64,000 nucleotides of DNA from Haemophilus parainfluenzae (GCF_014931415.1 NZ_CP063121.1:930001-994000), one strand, 5' to 3'. Shown: positions 48,768 to 58,413, counted from the first letter of the stretch. The notes: generated by a model not told the origin, from the letters alone. Program-made: numbers and translations.

Positions 48768-48986
48768 ATGGCTCAACATTCAAAGTATTCCGATGGGCAA
48801 GTTAATGCCATCATTAATGACATGATTAGCGTGCTTGAAACTCACAAAGCGCCCGTTGATCTTTCTCTTATCGCTTTAGGCAATATGGCCAGTAATTTAT
48901 TGACCACTAGCGTGCCAGCCGCACAGCGTGAAGCTTTAGCTCAAGCCTTTGCCAACTCTCTAATGAATTCGGTAAAAATAAAATAA
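48768..48986 (+). CDS. yejL: YejL family (UPF0352) protein
   Basis: 72 residues, MAQHSKYSDGQVNAIINDMISVLETHKAPVDLSLIALGNMASNLLTT, the UPF0352 sequence. The protein is a small helical cytoplasmic dimer of unknown role. It ends one base before yejM, so the two are translationally linked, as in E. coli. Confidence 0.93.
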   Translation: MAQHSKYSDGQVNAIINDMISVLETHKAPVDLSLIALGNMASNLLTTSVPAAQREALAQAFANSLMNSVKIK

Positions 48987-48987
48987 A

Positions 48988-50730
48988 ATGTTTTGGTTTA
49001 AAAAGAGCAAATTCAACGGACGTGAATACCGTGAAGAAACCTCACGAAAAATTTCGTGGGGACATTGGTTTGCTTTTTTTAACATTATCATCGCAATTCT
49101 TATTGGCAGTCGTTATGCCTTTCTCATTGACTGGCCAGACACCTTACTCGGCAAAATTTATTTCTTCATCAGCTTATTAGGTCATTTCAGCTTTTGTGTT
49201 TTTGCCTTGTATTTGCTGGTTATTTTCCCGCTGAGTTTCATCATCAAAAATCACCGCACTTTTCGTGGGCTAACGGTAATTATTGCCACGATTTGCACCA
49301 CATTACTGCTGTTTGATACAGAAGTTTTTAACCGCTTTAATATCCACCTTTCTTCTATTGTTTGGAATTTGTTAGTGAACCCTGAAAAGGGCGATCTCTC
49401 ACGGGATTGGCAAATTTTCTTTGCGCCAATGCCGATTATTTTGCTAATCCAAATGCTTTTCTCCCGTTGGAGTTGGGAAAAATTACGTAGTTTAGAGCGT
49501 CAGAAATGGCTGAAGAAAGTTGGATTAGTGCTGACTTCCACGTTTGTCGCGACACACTTAATTTACGCTTGGGCGGATGCATTTTTATATCGTCCGATTA
49601 CTATGCAGCGTTCAAACTTCCCACTTTCTTATCCAATGACCGCAAGAACCTTTTTGGAAAAACAAGGGTTTATTAATGCGGAAACATATTCTCAGCGATT
49701 GGAGCAAGAAGGGCGTTTGGATGCATTAAAAATTGATTATCCGAAAAAAGATCTTCAGTTTGAGCAAGTTGAAAACAAACCAAATATTCTCGTGATTACC
49801 GTTTCAGGCTTACGTTATGATGCACTAACGAGCGAGAAAATGCCTAAATTATTTGAGTTTGCCACAAGCTCTACTCAATTTACGAATCATTACAGCAGCG
49901 GCAATACGAATAATGCCGGCTTAGTAGGCTTATTCTATGGGCTGAATGCAAATTATACGGACAGTATTTTGAGTAATCACACACCGTCGGTATTAATTAA
50001 AAAGCTACAAGACGAGAAATATCAATTTGTTGCTTATTCGTCTACAGCATTTAAAGACAGCTTATTTAAACAAGCCTTGTTCCGTAATGTGAAATTACCT
50101 AAAGTGAAAGCCTCTTCGCCAAAAGAAGCGATAAATAGCGTTTTATCTCTCTTAAAAGAGGATAAACCTTGGTTTGCTTATGTGGATTTAGATATTGCAG
50201 ATCAAACGGAAGAAAATTACACCAAATCGCTTGCGGATATTGATCAACAAATTGATGACACTTTAGCATCAGTTTCCTTAGATAATACGATTGTTATTAT
50301 TACGGCAGAGCATGGTACAACGTTTAATAAGCTGGATGAAAAAGCGCAAGAAAACTATTTTGGTCGTGATGAAATCCAAGTGCCATTTATTGTTTACTGG
50401 AAAGATTTGCCGGTACAAGAAGTGACAAATTTAACAAGCCATACCGATTTATTGCCAGCATTGATGTCATCGATCTTTAAAGTGAAAAATCCAATTTCGG
50501 ATTATGCACAAGGTCGCAATTTATTTGAGCTTAATGGCGATCCTTGGGTGTTGGCGTCGAATTTCCGTTGGAATGTCATTATTCAGCCGGATGGCACTCA
50601 ATATCATATTGATCGCAAAGGAAACTATAAGAAATTTGACCGCACTTATACTGAGCAATCTTCAAGCCGCCCACCGCTCGGCTTGTTCTTAGATGTCTTC
50701 AAACAAGAGCGTTCTTTTGTCAATAAATAG
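48988..50730 (+). CDS. yejM: Inner-membrane sulfatase-like protein YejM (PbgA/LapC)
   Basis: 580 residues. The N-terminal third has about five membrane segments (WFAFFNIIIAILIGSRYAFLI, SLLGHFSFCVFALYLLVIFPL and others). The periplasmic domain is sulfatase-like: NILVITVSGLRYDALTSEKMPKLFEF at its start, ITAEHGTTFN and LTSHTDLLPALM later. In E. coli YejM does not hydrolyse anything in this role; it senses lipid A in the membrane and antagonises LapB, thus tuning LpxC breakdown by FtsH. The gene is consistent with lipid A homeostasis, and lpxD/lpxA/lpxB are in the same window though not nearby. An enzymatic role cannot be excluded from sequence. Confidence 0.93.
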   Translation: MFWFKKSKFNGREYREETSRKISWGHWFAFFNIIIAILIGSRYAFLIDWPDTLLGKIYFFISLLGHFSFCVFALYLLVIFPLSFIIKNHRTFRGLTVIIATICTTLLLFDTEVFNRFNIHLSSIVWNLLVNPEKGDLSRDWQIFFAPMPIILLIQMLFSRWSWEKLRSLERQKWLKKVGLVLTSTFVATHLIYAWADAFLYRPITMQRSNFPLSYPMTARTFLEKQGFINAETYSQRLEQEGRLDALKIDYPKKDLQFEQVENKPNILVITVSGLRYDALTSEKMPKLFEFATSSTQFTNHYSSGNTNNAGLVGLFYGLNANYTDSILSNHTPSVLIKKLQDEKYQFVAYSSTAFKDSLFKQALFRNVKLPKVKASSPKEAINSVLSLLKEDKPWFAYVDLDIADQTEENYTKSLADIDQQIDDTLASVSLDNTIVIITAEHGTTFNKLDEKAQENYFGRDEIQVPFIVYWKDLPVQEVTNLTSHTDLLPALMSSIFKVKNPISDYAQGRNLFELNGDPWVLASNFRWNVIIQPDGTQYHIDRKGNYKKFDRTYTEQSSSRPPLGLFLDVFKQERSFVNK

Positions 50731-50920
50731 ATAGCTTTTTTGTGCTTAAAATCTTATACTTTGCACTCAGTTGAAAGACTGAAAAGATGTTATTAATTAA
50801 AATCTGCGAATTTTTCATAACATTGCAAACAATTCACAATAGACCCGATCCTTATTGGGCTTGCTTTTCAATTAATACACTTCTCGTCTCTCTTTTCCTT
50901 TCTTTTTTGGCGGAGTTATT

Positions 50921-51913
50921 ATGAGAAATCACGTTCGTAGCTTTAAAACGTTTATTCGAGACGAAATCATTAAAAAAGGTGGCTGGGTCAATGCTCATGC
51001 CCACGCAGATCGTGCTTTTACAATGACACCTGAAAAAATTGGCATTTACCACAACAGCAATCTTCAACAAAAATGGGATTTAGTGGACGAAGTTAAACGT
51101 ACATCAAGTGTTGATGATTATTACGCCCGTTTCTGTCAATCGATTGAGCTGATGATTTCCCAAGGGGTAACGGCATTTGGGACTTTTGTGGATATCGACC
51201 CGATTTGTGAAGACCGAGCCATCATTGCTGCACACAAAGCTCGCGAAGTTTATAAGCATGACATTATTTTGAAATTTGCGAATCAGACCTTAAAAGGGGT
51301 GATTGAGCCAGAAGCACGCAAATGGTTTGATATAGGCTCTGATATGGTGGATATGATTGGTGGTTTGCCTTATCGTGATGAGCTTGATTATGGTCGAGGT
51401 CTTGAAGCAATGGATATTTTACTTGATGCGGCTAAGTCTCGCGGCATTATGTGTCATGTGCACGTGGATCAATTCAACTCACCAAAAGAAAAAGAAACAG
51501 AGCAGCTTTGTGACAAAACCATCGAACATGGAATGGAAGGTCGAGTCGTGGCGATCCATGGTATTTCTATCGGTGCACATAGCAGAGAATATCGTTATAA
51601 ACTTTATGAAAAAATGCGTCAGGCAAAAATGATGATGATTGCTTGCCCAATGGCATGGATTGATAGTAACCGAAAAGAAGATTTGATGCCTTTCCATAAT
51701 GCCTTGACACCGGCAGATGAAATGATTCCAGAGGGGATTACAGTCGCGTTAGGTACGGATAATATCTGTGATTATATGGTGCCACTTTGTGAAGGGGATT
51801 TATGGCAAGAGTTAAGCTTGCTTGCTGCTGGCTGTCGCTTCCCACATCTTGATGCAATGGTTGATATCGCAAGTATCAATGGACGTAAAGTGTTAGGTTT
51901 AGAGCCTGTTTAA
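50921..51913 (+). CDS. Metal-dependent amidohydrolase, cytosine deaminase-like; substrate unknown
   Basis: 330 residues. The amidohydrolase TIM-barrel metal motif appears as GGWVNAHAHADRAF (histidines at residues 26 and 28), then MCHVHVDQFN, VAIHGISIG and LGTDNICDYM with the last metal-binding aspartate. Ordering of these ligands resembles the cytosine deaminase/TrzF-AtzF-like branch, which removes amino groups or opens heterocyclic rings. The usual small beta-sandwich at the N-terminus is nearly absent (about 20 residues before the first histidine), so the protein is shorter than typical CodA. It stands alone after yejM with a 190-base gap, and is followed by its own terminator. A GCAAAC half of a PurR box (50825-50830) is upstream but the other half is poor. 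Function is not assigned. Confidence 0.75.
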   Translation: MRNHVRSFKTFIRDEIIKKGGWVNAHAHADRAFTMTPEKIGIYHNSNLQQKWDLVDEVKRTSSVDDYYARFCQSIELMISQGVTAFGTFVDIDPICEDRAIIAAHKAREVYKHDIILKFANQTLKGVIEPEARKWFDIGSDMVDMIGGLPYRDELDYGRGLEAMDILLDAAKSRGIMCHVHVDQFNSPKEKETEQLCDKTIEHGMEGRVVAIHGISIGAHSREYRYKLYEKMRQAKMMMIACPMAWIDSNRKEDLMPFHNALTPADEMIPEGITVALGTDNICDYMVPLCEGDLWQELSLLAAGCRFPHLDAMVDIASINGRKVLGLEPV

Positions 51914-51935
51914 TCCAAAAAATTAGATAGAAGTG

Positions 51936-51970
51936 CGGTCATAAAACGAAATGTTTTGTGGCCGTTTTTA
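51936..51970 (+). terminator. Terminator of the amidohydrolase gene
   Basis: CGGTCATAAAAC (51936-51947) pairs with GTTTTGTGGCCG (51953-51964), two G-T pairs included, then TTTTTATTTA. The left arm starts inside an uptake word. Confidence 0.8.
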
Positions 51971-52031
51971 TTTATAAGATAAAACAGAAATAATGCTAAT
52001 TTGACGGATTTAAATAAGGATTGTAAGAAAG

Positions 52032-52107
52032 TGGTGGGCGATACCGGTCTCGAACCAGTGACCCCCTCCTTGTAAGGGAGGTGCTCTCCCAACTGAGCTA
52101 ATCGCCC
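52032..52107 (-). tRNA. tRNA-Val (TAC), copy 4 in transcription order
   Basis: 76 bases including the encoded CCA. Minus-strand acceptor arms GGGCGAT/ATCGCCC, D arm with AGCTCAGTTGGGAGAGC, anticodon loop CTTACAA with anticodon TAC (reads GTA and other valine codons), T arm GGTTCGAGACC. Identical to the three copies to its right; 47 bases separate it from the next. Confidence 0.98.
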
Positions 52108-52154
52108 GATGCACCTGAAAAGGTATTCGGATTTATTTAAACACTAAAATTAAG

Positions 52155-52230
52155 TGGTGGGCGATACCGGTCTCGAACCAGTGACCCCCTCCTTGTAAGG
52201 GAGGTGCTCTCCCAACTGAGCTAATCGCCC
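52155..52230 (-). tRNA. tRNA-Val (TAC), copy 3 in transcription order
   Basis: Same 76-base sequence as the copy at 52032, anticodon TAC and encoded CCA, minus strand. The spacer to the next copy is 59 bases. Confidence 0.98.
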
Positions 52231-52289
52231 ACATAAGAAAAGCGTTTAAATAATGGGAAAGTTTGAGCGGAAAGAACACTTTAGAAAAG

Positions 52290-52365
52290 TGGTGGGCGAT
52301 ACCGGTCTCGAACCAGTGACCCCCTCCTTGTAAGGGAGGTGCTCTCCCAACTGAGCTAATCGCCC
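52290..52365 (-). tRNA. tRNA-Val (TAC), copy 2 in transcription order
   Basis: Same 76-base sequence, anticodon TAC and encoded CCA, minus strand. The spacer to the first copy is 44 bases. Confidence 0.98.
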
Positions 52366-52409
52366 GCTTGGTCAAACTTTTACAACATTAAAGCCAACTT
52401 TGGAAAAAG

Positions 52410-52485
52410 TGGTGGGCGATACCGGTCTCGAACCAGTGACCCCCTCCTTGTAAGGGAGGTGCTCTCCCAACTGAGCTAATCGCCC
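52410..52485 (-). tRNA. tRNA-Val (TAC), copy 1 in transcription order
   Basis: Same 76-base sequence, anticodon TAC and encoded CCA, minus strand. First behind the promoter at 52504-52531. Confidence 0.98.
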
Positions 52486-52503
52486 TTAATGCTGTGGATT
52501 GGC

Positions 52504-52531
52504 ATTATAAGTATAATGAGATTTCAGTCAA
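52504..52531 (-). promoter_or_regulatory. Promoter of the tRNA-Val operon
   Basis: On the minus strand TTGACT (52526-52531) and TATAAT (52504-52509) are 16 bp apart. The start falls just before the first tRNA. It is one of the best sigma-70 promoters in the window. Confidence 0.8.
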
Positions 52532-52657
52532 TATATTTTTATGAAAAAGCGTCTAGTTGTTGCAAAAATAGGCATAAAATCAGATTTTTTATTTAGAACT
52601 CACGCAAGTCGTAGTAAAATAAAGGTAATTTTTGTAAATGAATAGGTTATTAAGAAA

Positions 52658-54100
52658 ATGAAAATTGATCCTCCTTTTGAATTAGATCCGAATGTCAAAG
52701 TACGTACGCGTTTTGCCCCAAGCCCGACAGGTTATCTGCACGTGGGCGGCGCACGTACAGCACTTTATTCTTGGTTATTTGCAAAACATAATAACGGTGA
52801 GTTTGTACTACGTATTGAAGATACTGATTTAGAGCGTTCTACACCGGAAGCAACAGCGGCAATCATTGAAGGGATGGAGTGGTTAAACCTAGCTTGGGAA
52901 CATGGTCCTTATTATCAAACCAAACGCTTCGATCGTTACAATCAAGTGATTGATGAAATGATTGAGCAAGGCTTAGCTTATCGTTGTTATTGCTCTAAAG
53001 AACGCTTAGAAGATTTACGCCATACACAAGAGCAAAACAAAGAAAAACCACGTTATGACCGTCATTGTTTACATGATCATAGCCACTCATTGGATGAGCC
53101 ACACGTTGTACGTTTTAGAAACCCAACAGAAGGTTCAGTCGTGTTTGATGATGCTGTGCGTGGTCGTATTGAAATCAGCAACAGTGAATTAGATGATTTA
53201 ATTATTCGTCGTACCGACGGTTCACCAACCTATAACTTCTGTGTGGTGGTAGATGACTGGGATATGGGGATTACACATGTTGTTCGTGGTGAAGACCACA
53301 TTAACAACACCCCACGTCAAATTAATATCTTAAAAGCGTTAGGCGCACCAATTCCAGTATATGCGCACGTTTCTATGATTAACGGTGATGATGGCCAAAA
53401 ACTCTCCAAACGTCATGGTGCGGTAAGTGTGATGCAATATCGTGATGACGGTTATTTACCAGAAGCCTTAATCAACTATCTTGTTCGTTTAGGTTGGGGC
53501 CATGGTGACCAAGAGATCTTTACACGTGAAGAAATGATTAAATTCTTCGAATTAGATCACGTGAGTAAATCTGCAAGTGCGTTTAACACGGAAAAATTAT
53601 TGTGGTTAAATCACCATTACATTCGTGAATTACCTCCTGAATATGTGGCAAAACACCTTGCATGGCACTATAAAGATCAAGGTATTGATACTTCAAATGG
53701 TCCAGCGCTAACTGAAATTGTGACGATGCTTGCAGAACGTTGCAAAACCTTAAAAGAAATGGCATCAGCAAGCCGTTATTTCTTCGAAGAGTTTGAAAGT
53801 TTTGATGAAGCAGCGGTGAAGAAACACTTTAAAGTAGCGGCGATTGAACCACTTGAAAAAGTAAAAGAAAAATTGACCGCACTTTCTAGCTGGGATTTAC
53901 ATTCTACGCATGAAGCGATTGAACAAACCGCGGTTGAATTAGAAGTGGGTATGGGGAAAGTCGGGATGCCATTACGTGTGGCTGTAACTGGCTCAGGTCA
54001 ATCACCTTCAATGGATGTGACATTAGTGGGCATCGGCCGTGAACGTGTGTTAGCGCGTATCCAACGTGCCATTGATTTTATTAAATCTCAAAACGCTTAA
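52658..54100 (+). CDS. gltX: Glutamyl-tRNA synthetase
   Basis: 480 residues, class I synthetase. The HIGH-type motif lies in [24 protein letters not shown] (about residues 19-41) and the KMSKS-type motif is [13 protein letters not shown]. Zinc-type cysteines ([12 protein letters not shown]) and the anticodon-binding C-terminal domain are present. It charges tRNA-Glu and so supplies both protein synthesis and 5-aminolevulinate synthesis. It is divergent from the tRNA-Val operon, with the two promoters in the 172-base gap, and is followed by the tRNA-Ala gene. Confidence 0.97.
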   Translation: MKIDPPFELDPNVKVRTRFAPSPTGYLHVGGARTALYSWLFAKHNNGEFVLRIEDTDLERSTPEATAAIIEGMEWLNLAWEHGPYYQTKRFDRYNQVIDEMIEQGLAYRCYCSKERLEDLRHTQEQNKEKPRYDRHCLHDHSHSLDEPHVVRFRNPTEGSVVFDDAVRGRIEISNSELDDLIIRRTDGSPTYNFCVVVDDWDMGITHVVRGEDHINNTPRQINILKALGAPIPVYAHVSMINGDDGQKLSKRHGAVSVMQYRDDGYLPEALINYLVRLGWGHGDQEIFTREEMIKFFELDHVSKSASAFNTEKLLWLNHHYIRELPPEYVAKHLAWHYKDQGIDTSNGPALTEIVTMLAERCKTLKEMASASRYFFEEFESFDEAAVKKHFKVAAIEPLEKVKEKLTALSSWDLHSTHEAIEQTAVELEVGMGKVGMPLRVAVTGSGQSPSMDVTLVGIGRERVLARIQRAIDFIKSQNA

Positions 54101-54137
54101 TATTTAGGCTGATAAGCGGGATTTGATTATTTCAATA

Positions 54138-54166
54138 TTGACAGTTTATCAGCCGAAATTTATCAT
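54138..54166 (+). promoter_or_regulatory. Promoter of tRNA-Ala
   Basis: TTGACA (54138-54143), exactly 17 bases, TATCAT (54161-54166), about 14 bases before the tRNA. The -35 is perfect. Confidence 0.8.
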
Positions 54167-54179
54167 AGCTTGCGTTATT

Positions 54180-54256
<77 letters not shown>

Positions 54257-54261
54257 AATTT

Positions 54262-54300
54262 AAAACCTTGAAACTTAAAGTGAGTTTCAAGGTTTTTTCT
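54262..54300 (+). terminator. Terminator of tRNA-Ala
   Basis: AAAACCTTGAAACT (54262-54275) pairs with AGTTTCAAGGTTTT (54283-54296) over seven bases, then TTCTTT. Confidence 0.9.
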
Positions 54301-54310
54301 TTATAGAAAT

Positions 54311-55057
54311 CTACATTTCTTTTAGATAATTCAAGCCTAATCCATTCATTTGTCCCATAATCCAGCTTTGTTTTTTACGAACTAACGCACTAGGCTTATT
54401 TACTTTATAGATGATAGGATTCGGTAAAACTGCAGCGAGTAATGCTGCTTCTGATTGCGTTAAATTCTTTGCCGATTTTTTGAAGTAATAACGGCTGGCA
54501 GCTTCCACACCAAAGATGCCATTACCAAATTCTGCAATGTTTAAATACACTTCTAAAATCCGTTCTTTGGACCAAAAGATTTCCATTAATGCCGTTGTGG
54601 GAACTTCCAATCCTTTGCGAAACCAACTTTGTCCATGCCAGAGAACGAGGTTTTTCGCAGTTTGTTGAGAAATCGTTGAAGCGCCTCGGGTTCGGTGAGA
54701 TTTTTCATTAAATTTAAAGGCCTTTTGGATCGCCTCAAAATCAAAGCCCCAATGGTGGGGGAATTTCTGATCTTCAGCAGCAATCACCGCAAGTTGCATA
54801 TTTGGTGAGATTTCATCAAGACTTACCCAATCATATTTGATTGAATAGCTAAAATCTAACTGTAATAAGTGTCCGATTTTTTGCTGTGCCATATAGGCAG
54901 AGAAGGGAACAGGGATAAAGCGGAAGCAAATGAAAAACGCTAGGATTGCGAGAGAAAAACGCCACGCAACCCGTTGCCAATTTTTTTTCCACCAAGATGG
55001 GCGAAAAAGAGGTAAAAGTGCGGTCAGAATTCGCTTAGTTTTTTGCAGCTTGCTCAT
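54311..55057 (-). CDS. mtgA: Monofunctional peptidoglycan glycosyltransferase MtgA
   Basis: 248 residues. MtgA polymerises lipid II into glycan strands in the periplasm. One N-terminal membrane segment ([17 protein letters not shown], about residues 30-46) is followed by the GT51 domain: [24 protein letters not shown] with the catalytic glutamate, then [37 protein letters not shown], and [33 protein letters not shown]. No transpeptidase domain. Its first 23 bases overlap the end of trpR, so it is the last gene of the trpR-mtgA unit. Confidence 0.96.
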   Translation of the reverse strand: MSKLQKTKRILTALLPLFRPSWWKKNWQRVAWRFSLAILAFFICFRFIPVPFSAYMAQQKIGHLLQLDFSYSIKYDWVSLDEISPNMQLAVIAAEDQKFPHHWGFDFEAIQKAFKFNEKSHRTRGASTISQQTAKNLVLWHGQSWFRKGLEVPTTALMEIFWSKERILEVYLNIAEFGNGIFGVEAASRYYFKKSAKNLTQSEAALLAAVLPNPIIYKVNKPSALVRKKQSWIMGQMNGLGLNYLKEM

Positions 55058-55343
55058 CGAGTTGGCTTTTCACCCAGTTTATAAAATCCGGATCCATTGT
55101 TTTGAGCATATTAGAACCACGCGTAATGGTTGCCGCACTGGTATTGAGATTTTGCTGAATCTCTCGTTGTGAGAGGTTTTTATCCAATAACTGAGCCACG
55201 ATTTGTAAACGCAAACCCACCGCATCGCGCTCATCAGGCGTGAGCAGAAGCGTTAAGAAATCTTGTGCTTTGCCTTGTTCAAATGCGGTTTGCAAAGTCG
55301 TGAGGAAAGCATTCCATTGTTCTAAATTGCGACTAATATACAT
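55035..55343 (-). CDS. trpR: Trp operon repressor TrpR
   Basis: 102 residues. TrpR binds DNA when tryptophan occupies it and represses tryptophan synthesis and uptake genes. The fold is evident: [21 protein letters not shown], then the helix-turn-helix [27 protein letters not shown], the tryptophan-reading heads. The gene overlaps mtgA by 23 bases and follows slt, the slt-trpR order also found in E. coli. A CTAG-type operator sits at its own 5' end. The mtr operator at 10948-10965 is a likely second target in this window. Confidence 0.96.
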   Translation of the reverse strand: MYISRNLEQWNAFLTTLQTAFEQGKAQDFLTLLLTPDERDAVGLRLQIVAQLLDKNLSQREIQQNLNTSAATITRGSNMLKTMDPDFINWVKSQLDEQAAKN

Positions 55344-55353
55344 ATCAACAATC

Positions 55354-55384
55354 CTATACTATTAAACTAGTGCGACTAGTATAG
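55354..55384 (-). promoter_or_regulatory. TrpR operator at the trpR 5' end
   Basis: An 8-bp perfect inverted repeat, CTATACTA (55354-55361) with TAGTATAG (55377-55384), encloses two CTAG half-sites; ACTATTAAACTAGT (55358-55371) keeps the 8-bp half-site spacing and matches the trp-operator 18-mer at about 13 positions. It overlaps the slt stop codon and lies 11 bases before trpR, where the promoter must be, so autorepression is likely. Confidence 0.65.
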
Positions 55385-57568
55385 CCGATCGTATTCCTCT
55401 TTGCTAAAGGTTTGTAATTTTTCTTTGTTTTGTAGGTTTTGATAGTAAAAATCGTAAGTTAATACGTTTTGAACATAACCCCGAGTTTCAAAGAATGGAA
55501 TGGACGCAATAAATTCATCCATAGCCAATTTGCCATTGGCTCTCGCAAGCCATTTTTCTACACGGCTTGCTCCGGCATTATAGGCAGAGGCGATCAAAAT
55601 GCGATTATTTGGATATTTAGCATTTAACTCATTTAAGTGAGCTGTACCGAGTAAAATATTATTAAGTGGTTTGAATAAATCTAACTCTCCGTTATAAGGA
55701 AGTTGCTGATTTTCTGCCGTTTTTTGTGCAGTACTCGGTAATAACTGCATTAATCCACGCGCATTCGCGGAAGATTGTGCCATTGGATTCCAAGCGCTTT
55801 CTTGGCGAGCAATGGCCATGGCGAAGGTTTTGGTGACACGATTATCCACAATGGCTTGAGGTTCTGTTGCGCTAAGGTTCACATTACTGAGGGCAATATC
55901 AAAATATTGACTGTAAGCATTTGGTAAGCGTAAGTCGATATAATCCCAAGCTTTTGCAATAATCGAGCCATCTACGCCCAATTCAAACCAATTTTGTTCA
56001 TTCGCATATTGGCTTAACGCAAGTTGTTTCTCTTGCGGTAATTTTTCCAATAGAGAACGCCAGCGTTGTTTGGCTGCGCCTAATCGATCTAATTGACGTA
56101 GTTCTGCAACCTCAGCTAATTCAGTTACATATTTCTCTTGGATATTGGACTCTTGAGGAATTTTAGGCATTTCCAGTTTGTAGGAATGACCTAATTTGAC
56201 GGCTGCTAACATTGGATAAAACCCACGTTCTCTCGATAAAGCTTCTAATCGTTGTTTCGCATCTTTATCGGATGCTTGAGCAGCTATTTTAGCCATCCAA
56301 TAACGCCATTCTTGTTTTTGTTTTGCTTCATCTGAAAGTGCATTTAACCAGGCGAGTAAATCTGTTTGTTGCCAAATAGCCGTACGTAAACGACGTTCAA
56401 TGAGGTTATCTGCATTGAGTTTAAGAATTTCCTGATCGCGCCATTGCACAAAATTAGGACTTTCGTTATCAAAGAAACGGCTAATAAAAGCGATTTTCCA
56501 ATCACGTAATTCAGTTTCGTCTAATTGCCAAGTCTTAGCCCATTGCTCGTAAGGGATGAAGGTTGGCTCATTCATATTTTCCGGAATGGTTCGTAAATAA
56601 CGAGCAAAACCTAGCATTACGGCAAATTTATGGATAATTTTATTCGTATTACCATCAATTAATGGCAGGCTCTCAGCGAGTGTTTTCAGATTTGCTGGAT
56701 TTTTTAAGAGATCCAAATAAAGAGCCAAATCGATATTTACCTGAGCATTTTCTTTCGCACCATCAACTTTTTCTAATTCTTTAGCGAGTATTTCGAGACC
56801 TTTCGCATCATTTTTACTAAAAAGCATTTCTGCTTTTTGATAGATCTTCTCTTCAGTGCGTCCACCCTGTGAATACCAAGCCGTCCAAAGTTGAGCATCA
56901 TTAGGAAGCTCCGCATTGTTAAGCCAAAGTTGTTCATACTCAGATAAAATAGCCGATTTATTCTTATCGTTTGATTGATTTTCTGCTGTTTGATTGGTAT
57001 TGGCTGCTTCTATTTGATATTTAGCCGTGAGCACGGCAATTTGTGTTTCCAAATTATTTGGCGTGAGTTTGGTGAGAGCTTGAGTATCTTCAGCATTGAT
57101 TAACAACGTAAAAATGCTTTGTTCTAATTTTCCACGTAGAAAATGAGAGGCATGTTGCTGAATAAATTGTTCAATGTCTGTTCGCAATGCATTCACTTCT
57201 TCTCGAGGCGTATCGCGATTAACGGTTTTTACACGTGCATCTAAATAAGCTGCCATAGCATCAGTTTGCAATGGATAGCCTTTTAAGGAATCAATCAAAC
57301 TCAGGAATAACTTCGAATTATTAGAAACATGATTATTTTTGACCGCACTTTTTAGGAGCGATTCTAATTGCAGAAAAGTCGCACGTTGTTCAATCAGCTT
57401 TAATTCATGAGCATGCTGTTGCTGTGCCCATTTGGCTTGTTCTTCTGCAAGGTTAATTTGTGGCACAGTTTCATTTTTGCTTTTATGGGCATGCTGATTA
57501 GCCAAAGCTGAGCCTGAAAGTGCGGTTAAAATTAATAACGAAATTGTCGTGTGTTTAAGTGCTCGCAT
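55376..57568 (-). CDS. slt: Soluble lytic murein transglycosylase Slt70
   Basis: 730 residues from the ATG at 57568, selected because it begins the signal peptide MRALKHTTISLLILTALSGSALA; an ATG four codons upstream is possible. Slt cleaves glycan strands with formation of 1,6-anhydro ends in the periplasm. A long alpha-helical superhelix (about residues 30-550) leads to the lysozyme-like catalytic domain: MAIARQESAWNPMAQSSANARGLMQLLPSTAQK, with the catalytic glutamate, then LLGTAHLNELNAKYPNNRILIASAYNAGASRVEKWL. Its stop codon lies in the trpR operator. Confidence 0.95.
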   Translation of the reverse strand: MRALKHTTISLLILTALSGSALANQHAHKSKNETVPQINLAEEQAKWAQQQHAHELKLIEQRATFLQLESLLKSAVKNNHVSNNSKLFLSLIDSLKGYPLQTDAMAAYLDARVKTVNRDTPREEVNALRTDIEQFIQQHASHFLRGKLEQSIFTLLINAEDTQALTKLTPNNLETQIAVLTAKYQIEAANTNQTAENQSNDKNKSAILSEYEQLWLNNAELPNDAQLWTAWYSQGGRTEEKIYQKAEMLFSKNDAKGLEILAKELEKVDGAKENAQVNIDLALYLDLLKNPANLKTLAESLPLIDGNTNKIIHKFAVMLGFARYLRTIPENMNEPTFIPYEQWAKTWQLDETELRDWKIAFISRFFDNESPNFVQWRDQEILKLNADNLIERRLRTAIWQQTDLLAWLNALSDEAKQKQEWRYWMAKIAAQASDKDAKQRLEALSRERGFYPMLAAVKLGHSYKLEMPKIPQESNIQEKYVTELAEVAELRQLDRLGAAKQRWRSLLEKLPQEKQLALSQYANEQNWFELGVDGSIIAKAWDYIDLRLPNAYSQYFDIALSNVNLSATEPQAIVDNRVTKTFAMAIARQESAWNPMAQSSANARGLMQLLPSTAQKTAENQQLPYNGELDLFKPLNNILLGTAHLNELNAKYPNNRILIASAYNAGASRVEKWLARANGKLAMDEFIASIPFFETRGYVQNVLTYDFYYQNLQNKEKLQTFSKEEYDRLY

Positions 57569-57588
57569 AGGAGATTCCATATAAAGAG

Positions 57589-57614
57589 AAAGACGGATAT
57601 TTAGATCCGTCTTT
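57589..57614 (-). terminator. Hairpin between yciI and slt
   Basis: AAAGACGGAT (57589-57598), six-base loop, ATCCGTCTTT (57605-57614). On the minus strand it ends the yciC-to-yciI unit; the T run behind it is short. Confidence 0.65.
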
Positions 57615-57634
57615 GAGTGTAGAGTTCGTTTTAT

Positions 57635-57931
57635 TTAGAAAACTTTTTTGAAAGGCTTCACAATCACATCACCGTAAACGCCCGCTTCTACGTAAGGATC
57701 TTGTGCCGCCCAGTCTTTTGCTGCAGACAGATTTTCGAATTGAGCAATCACAGTCGAGCCTGTAAAGCCAGATTCACCTGGATTTTCATCGTCAATGGCT
57801 GGATTGGGACCTGCTGTTAATAAGCGACCTTCTGCTTGTAATTGTTTTAAACGAGCAAGATGTTGCTCACGTACTGAAAGACGTTTTTCTAGAGAGCCAG
57901 GAACATCTTGGGCAAAAATTACGTAATACAT
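57635..57931 (-). CDS. yciI: YciI family protein
   Basis: 98 residues from the ATG at 57931 ([31 protein letters not shown]); upstream in-frame starts overlap the ribosome site AAAAGGAG. This is the Haemophilus YciI protein of known structure, a small dimeric ferredoxin-like fold with HxxHL and the GPNPAIDDE segment; a histidine-aspartate pair has suggested enzymatic activity but none is proven. Last gene of the yciC-yciB-yciA-yciI unit. Confidence 0.93.
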   Translation of the reverse strand: MYYVIFAQDVPGSLEKRLSVREQHLARLKQLQAEGRLLTAGPNPAIDDENPGESGFTGSTVIAQFENLSAAKDWAAQDPYVEAGVYGDVIVKPFKKVF

Positions 57932-57942
57932 CATTTCTCCTT

Positions 57943-58413
57943 TTAACAATTTAATTGTAATTCTTCGATAGAGGCTAATGCGCGTTCCAGTTCAAGATTA
58001 CTTTCACGTGGAATAGCGCGAGATTTGCCGTCTTTTCCAACCGCGACAAAGGTAAATACGGCATCTGTCACGCAGTAACGTTCCCCAATTGGTTCGCTCG
58101 CAACTTTTTTCACCCATACTTCTACCTTGATTTTAATAGAAGAGCGACCCACACTGAGACATTGGCCGTAACAACACACCACGTCACCGACGGCGATAGG
58201 CTTAATGAAATTCATACTTTCTACGGCAACGGTAACGACACGACCATGAGCAATTTCTTTTGCTAGAATTGCTCCGCCCATATCCATTTGTGACATAATC
58301 CAGCCACCGAAAATATCACCGTTAGCGTTGGTGTCTGAAGGCATCGCTAAAGTACGTAATAATAATACGCCTTTAGATTGACGACCGTCTTTATCGATAA
58401 GATTTGAAACCAT
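57943..58413 (-). CDS. yciA: Acyl-CoA thioesterase YciA
   Basis: 156 residues. The hot-dog fold thioesterase reads [35 protein letters not shown], with the catalytic aspartate in [10 protein letters not shown], then [24 protein letters not shown]. It hydrolyses a range of acyl-CoAs, and the Haemophilus enzyme is the well-studied case. Its ATG shares a base with the yciB stop (TAATG). Confidence 0.95.
   Translation of the reverse strand: MVSNLIDKDGRQSKGVLLLRTLAMPSDTNANGDIFGGWIMSQMDMGGAILAKEIAHGRVVTVAVESMNFIKPIAVGDVVCCYGQCLSVGRSSIKIKVEVWVKKVASEPIGERYCVTDAVFTFVAVGKDGKSRAIPRESNLELERALASIEELQLNC

Noticed and set aside
50825..50838. PurR box upstream of the amidohydrolase
   Set aside because: GCAAAC is intact but the right half is poor; a half-site alone is common in AT-rich DNA.
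52133..52375. An 80-residue minus-strand frame with an internal repeat
   Set aside because: It reads through two tRNA-Val genes and owes its repeat to them; it is not a protein gene.
52032..52485. The tRNA cluster as an attachment site with an integrated element
   Set aside because: No integrase, no partial tRNA copy and no phage-like genes lie on either side; the repeats are complete tRNAs.
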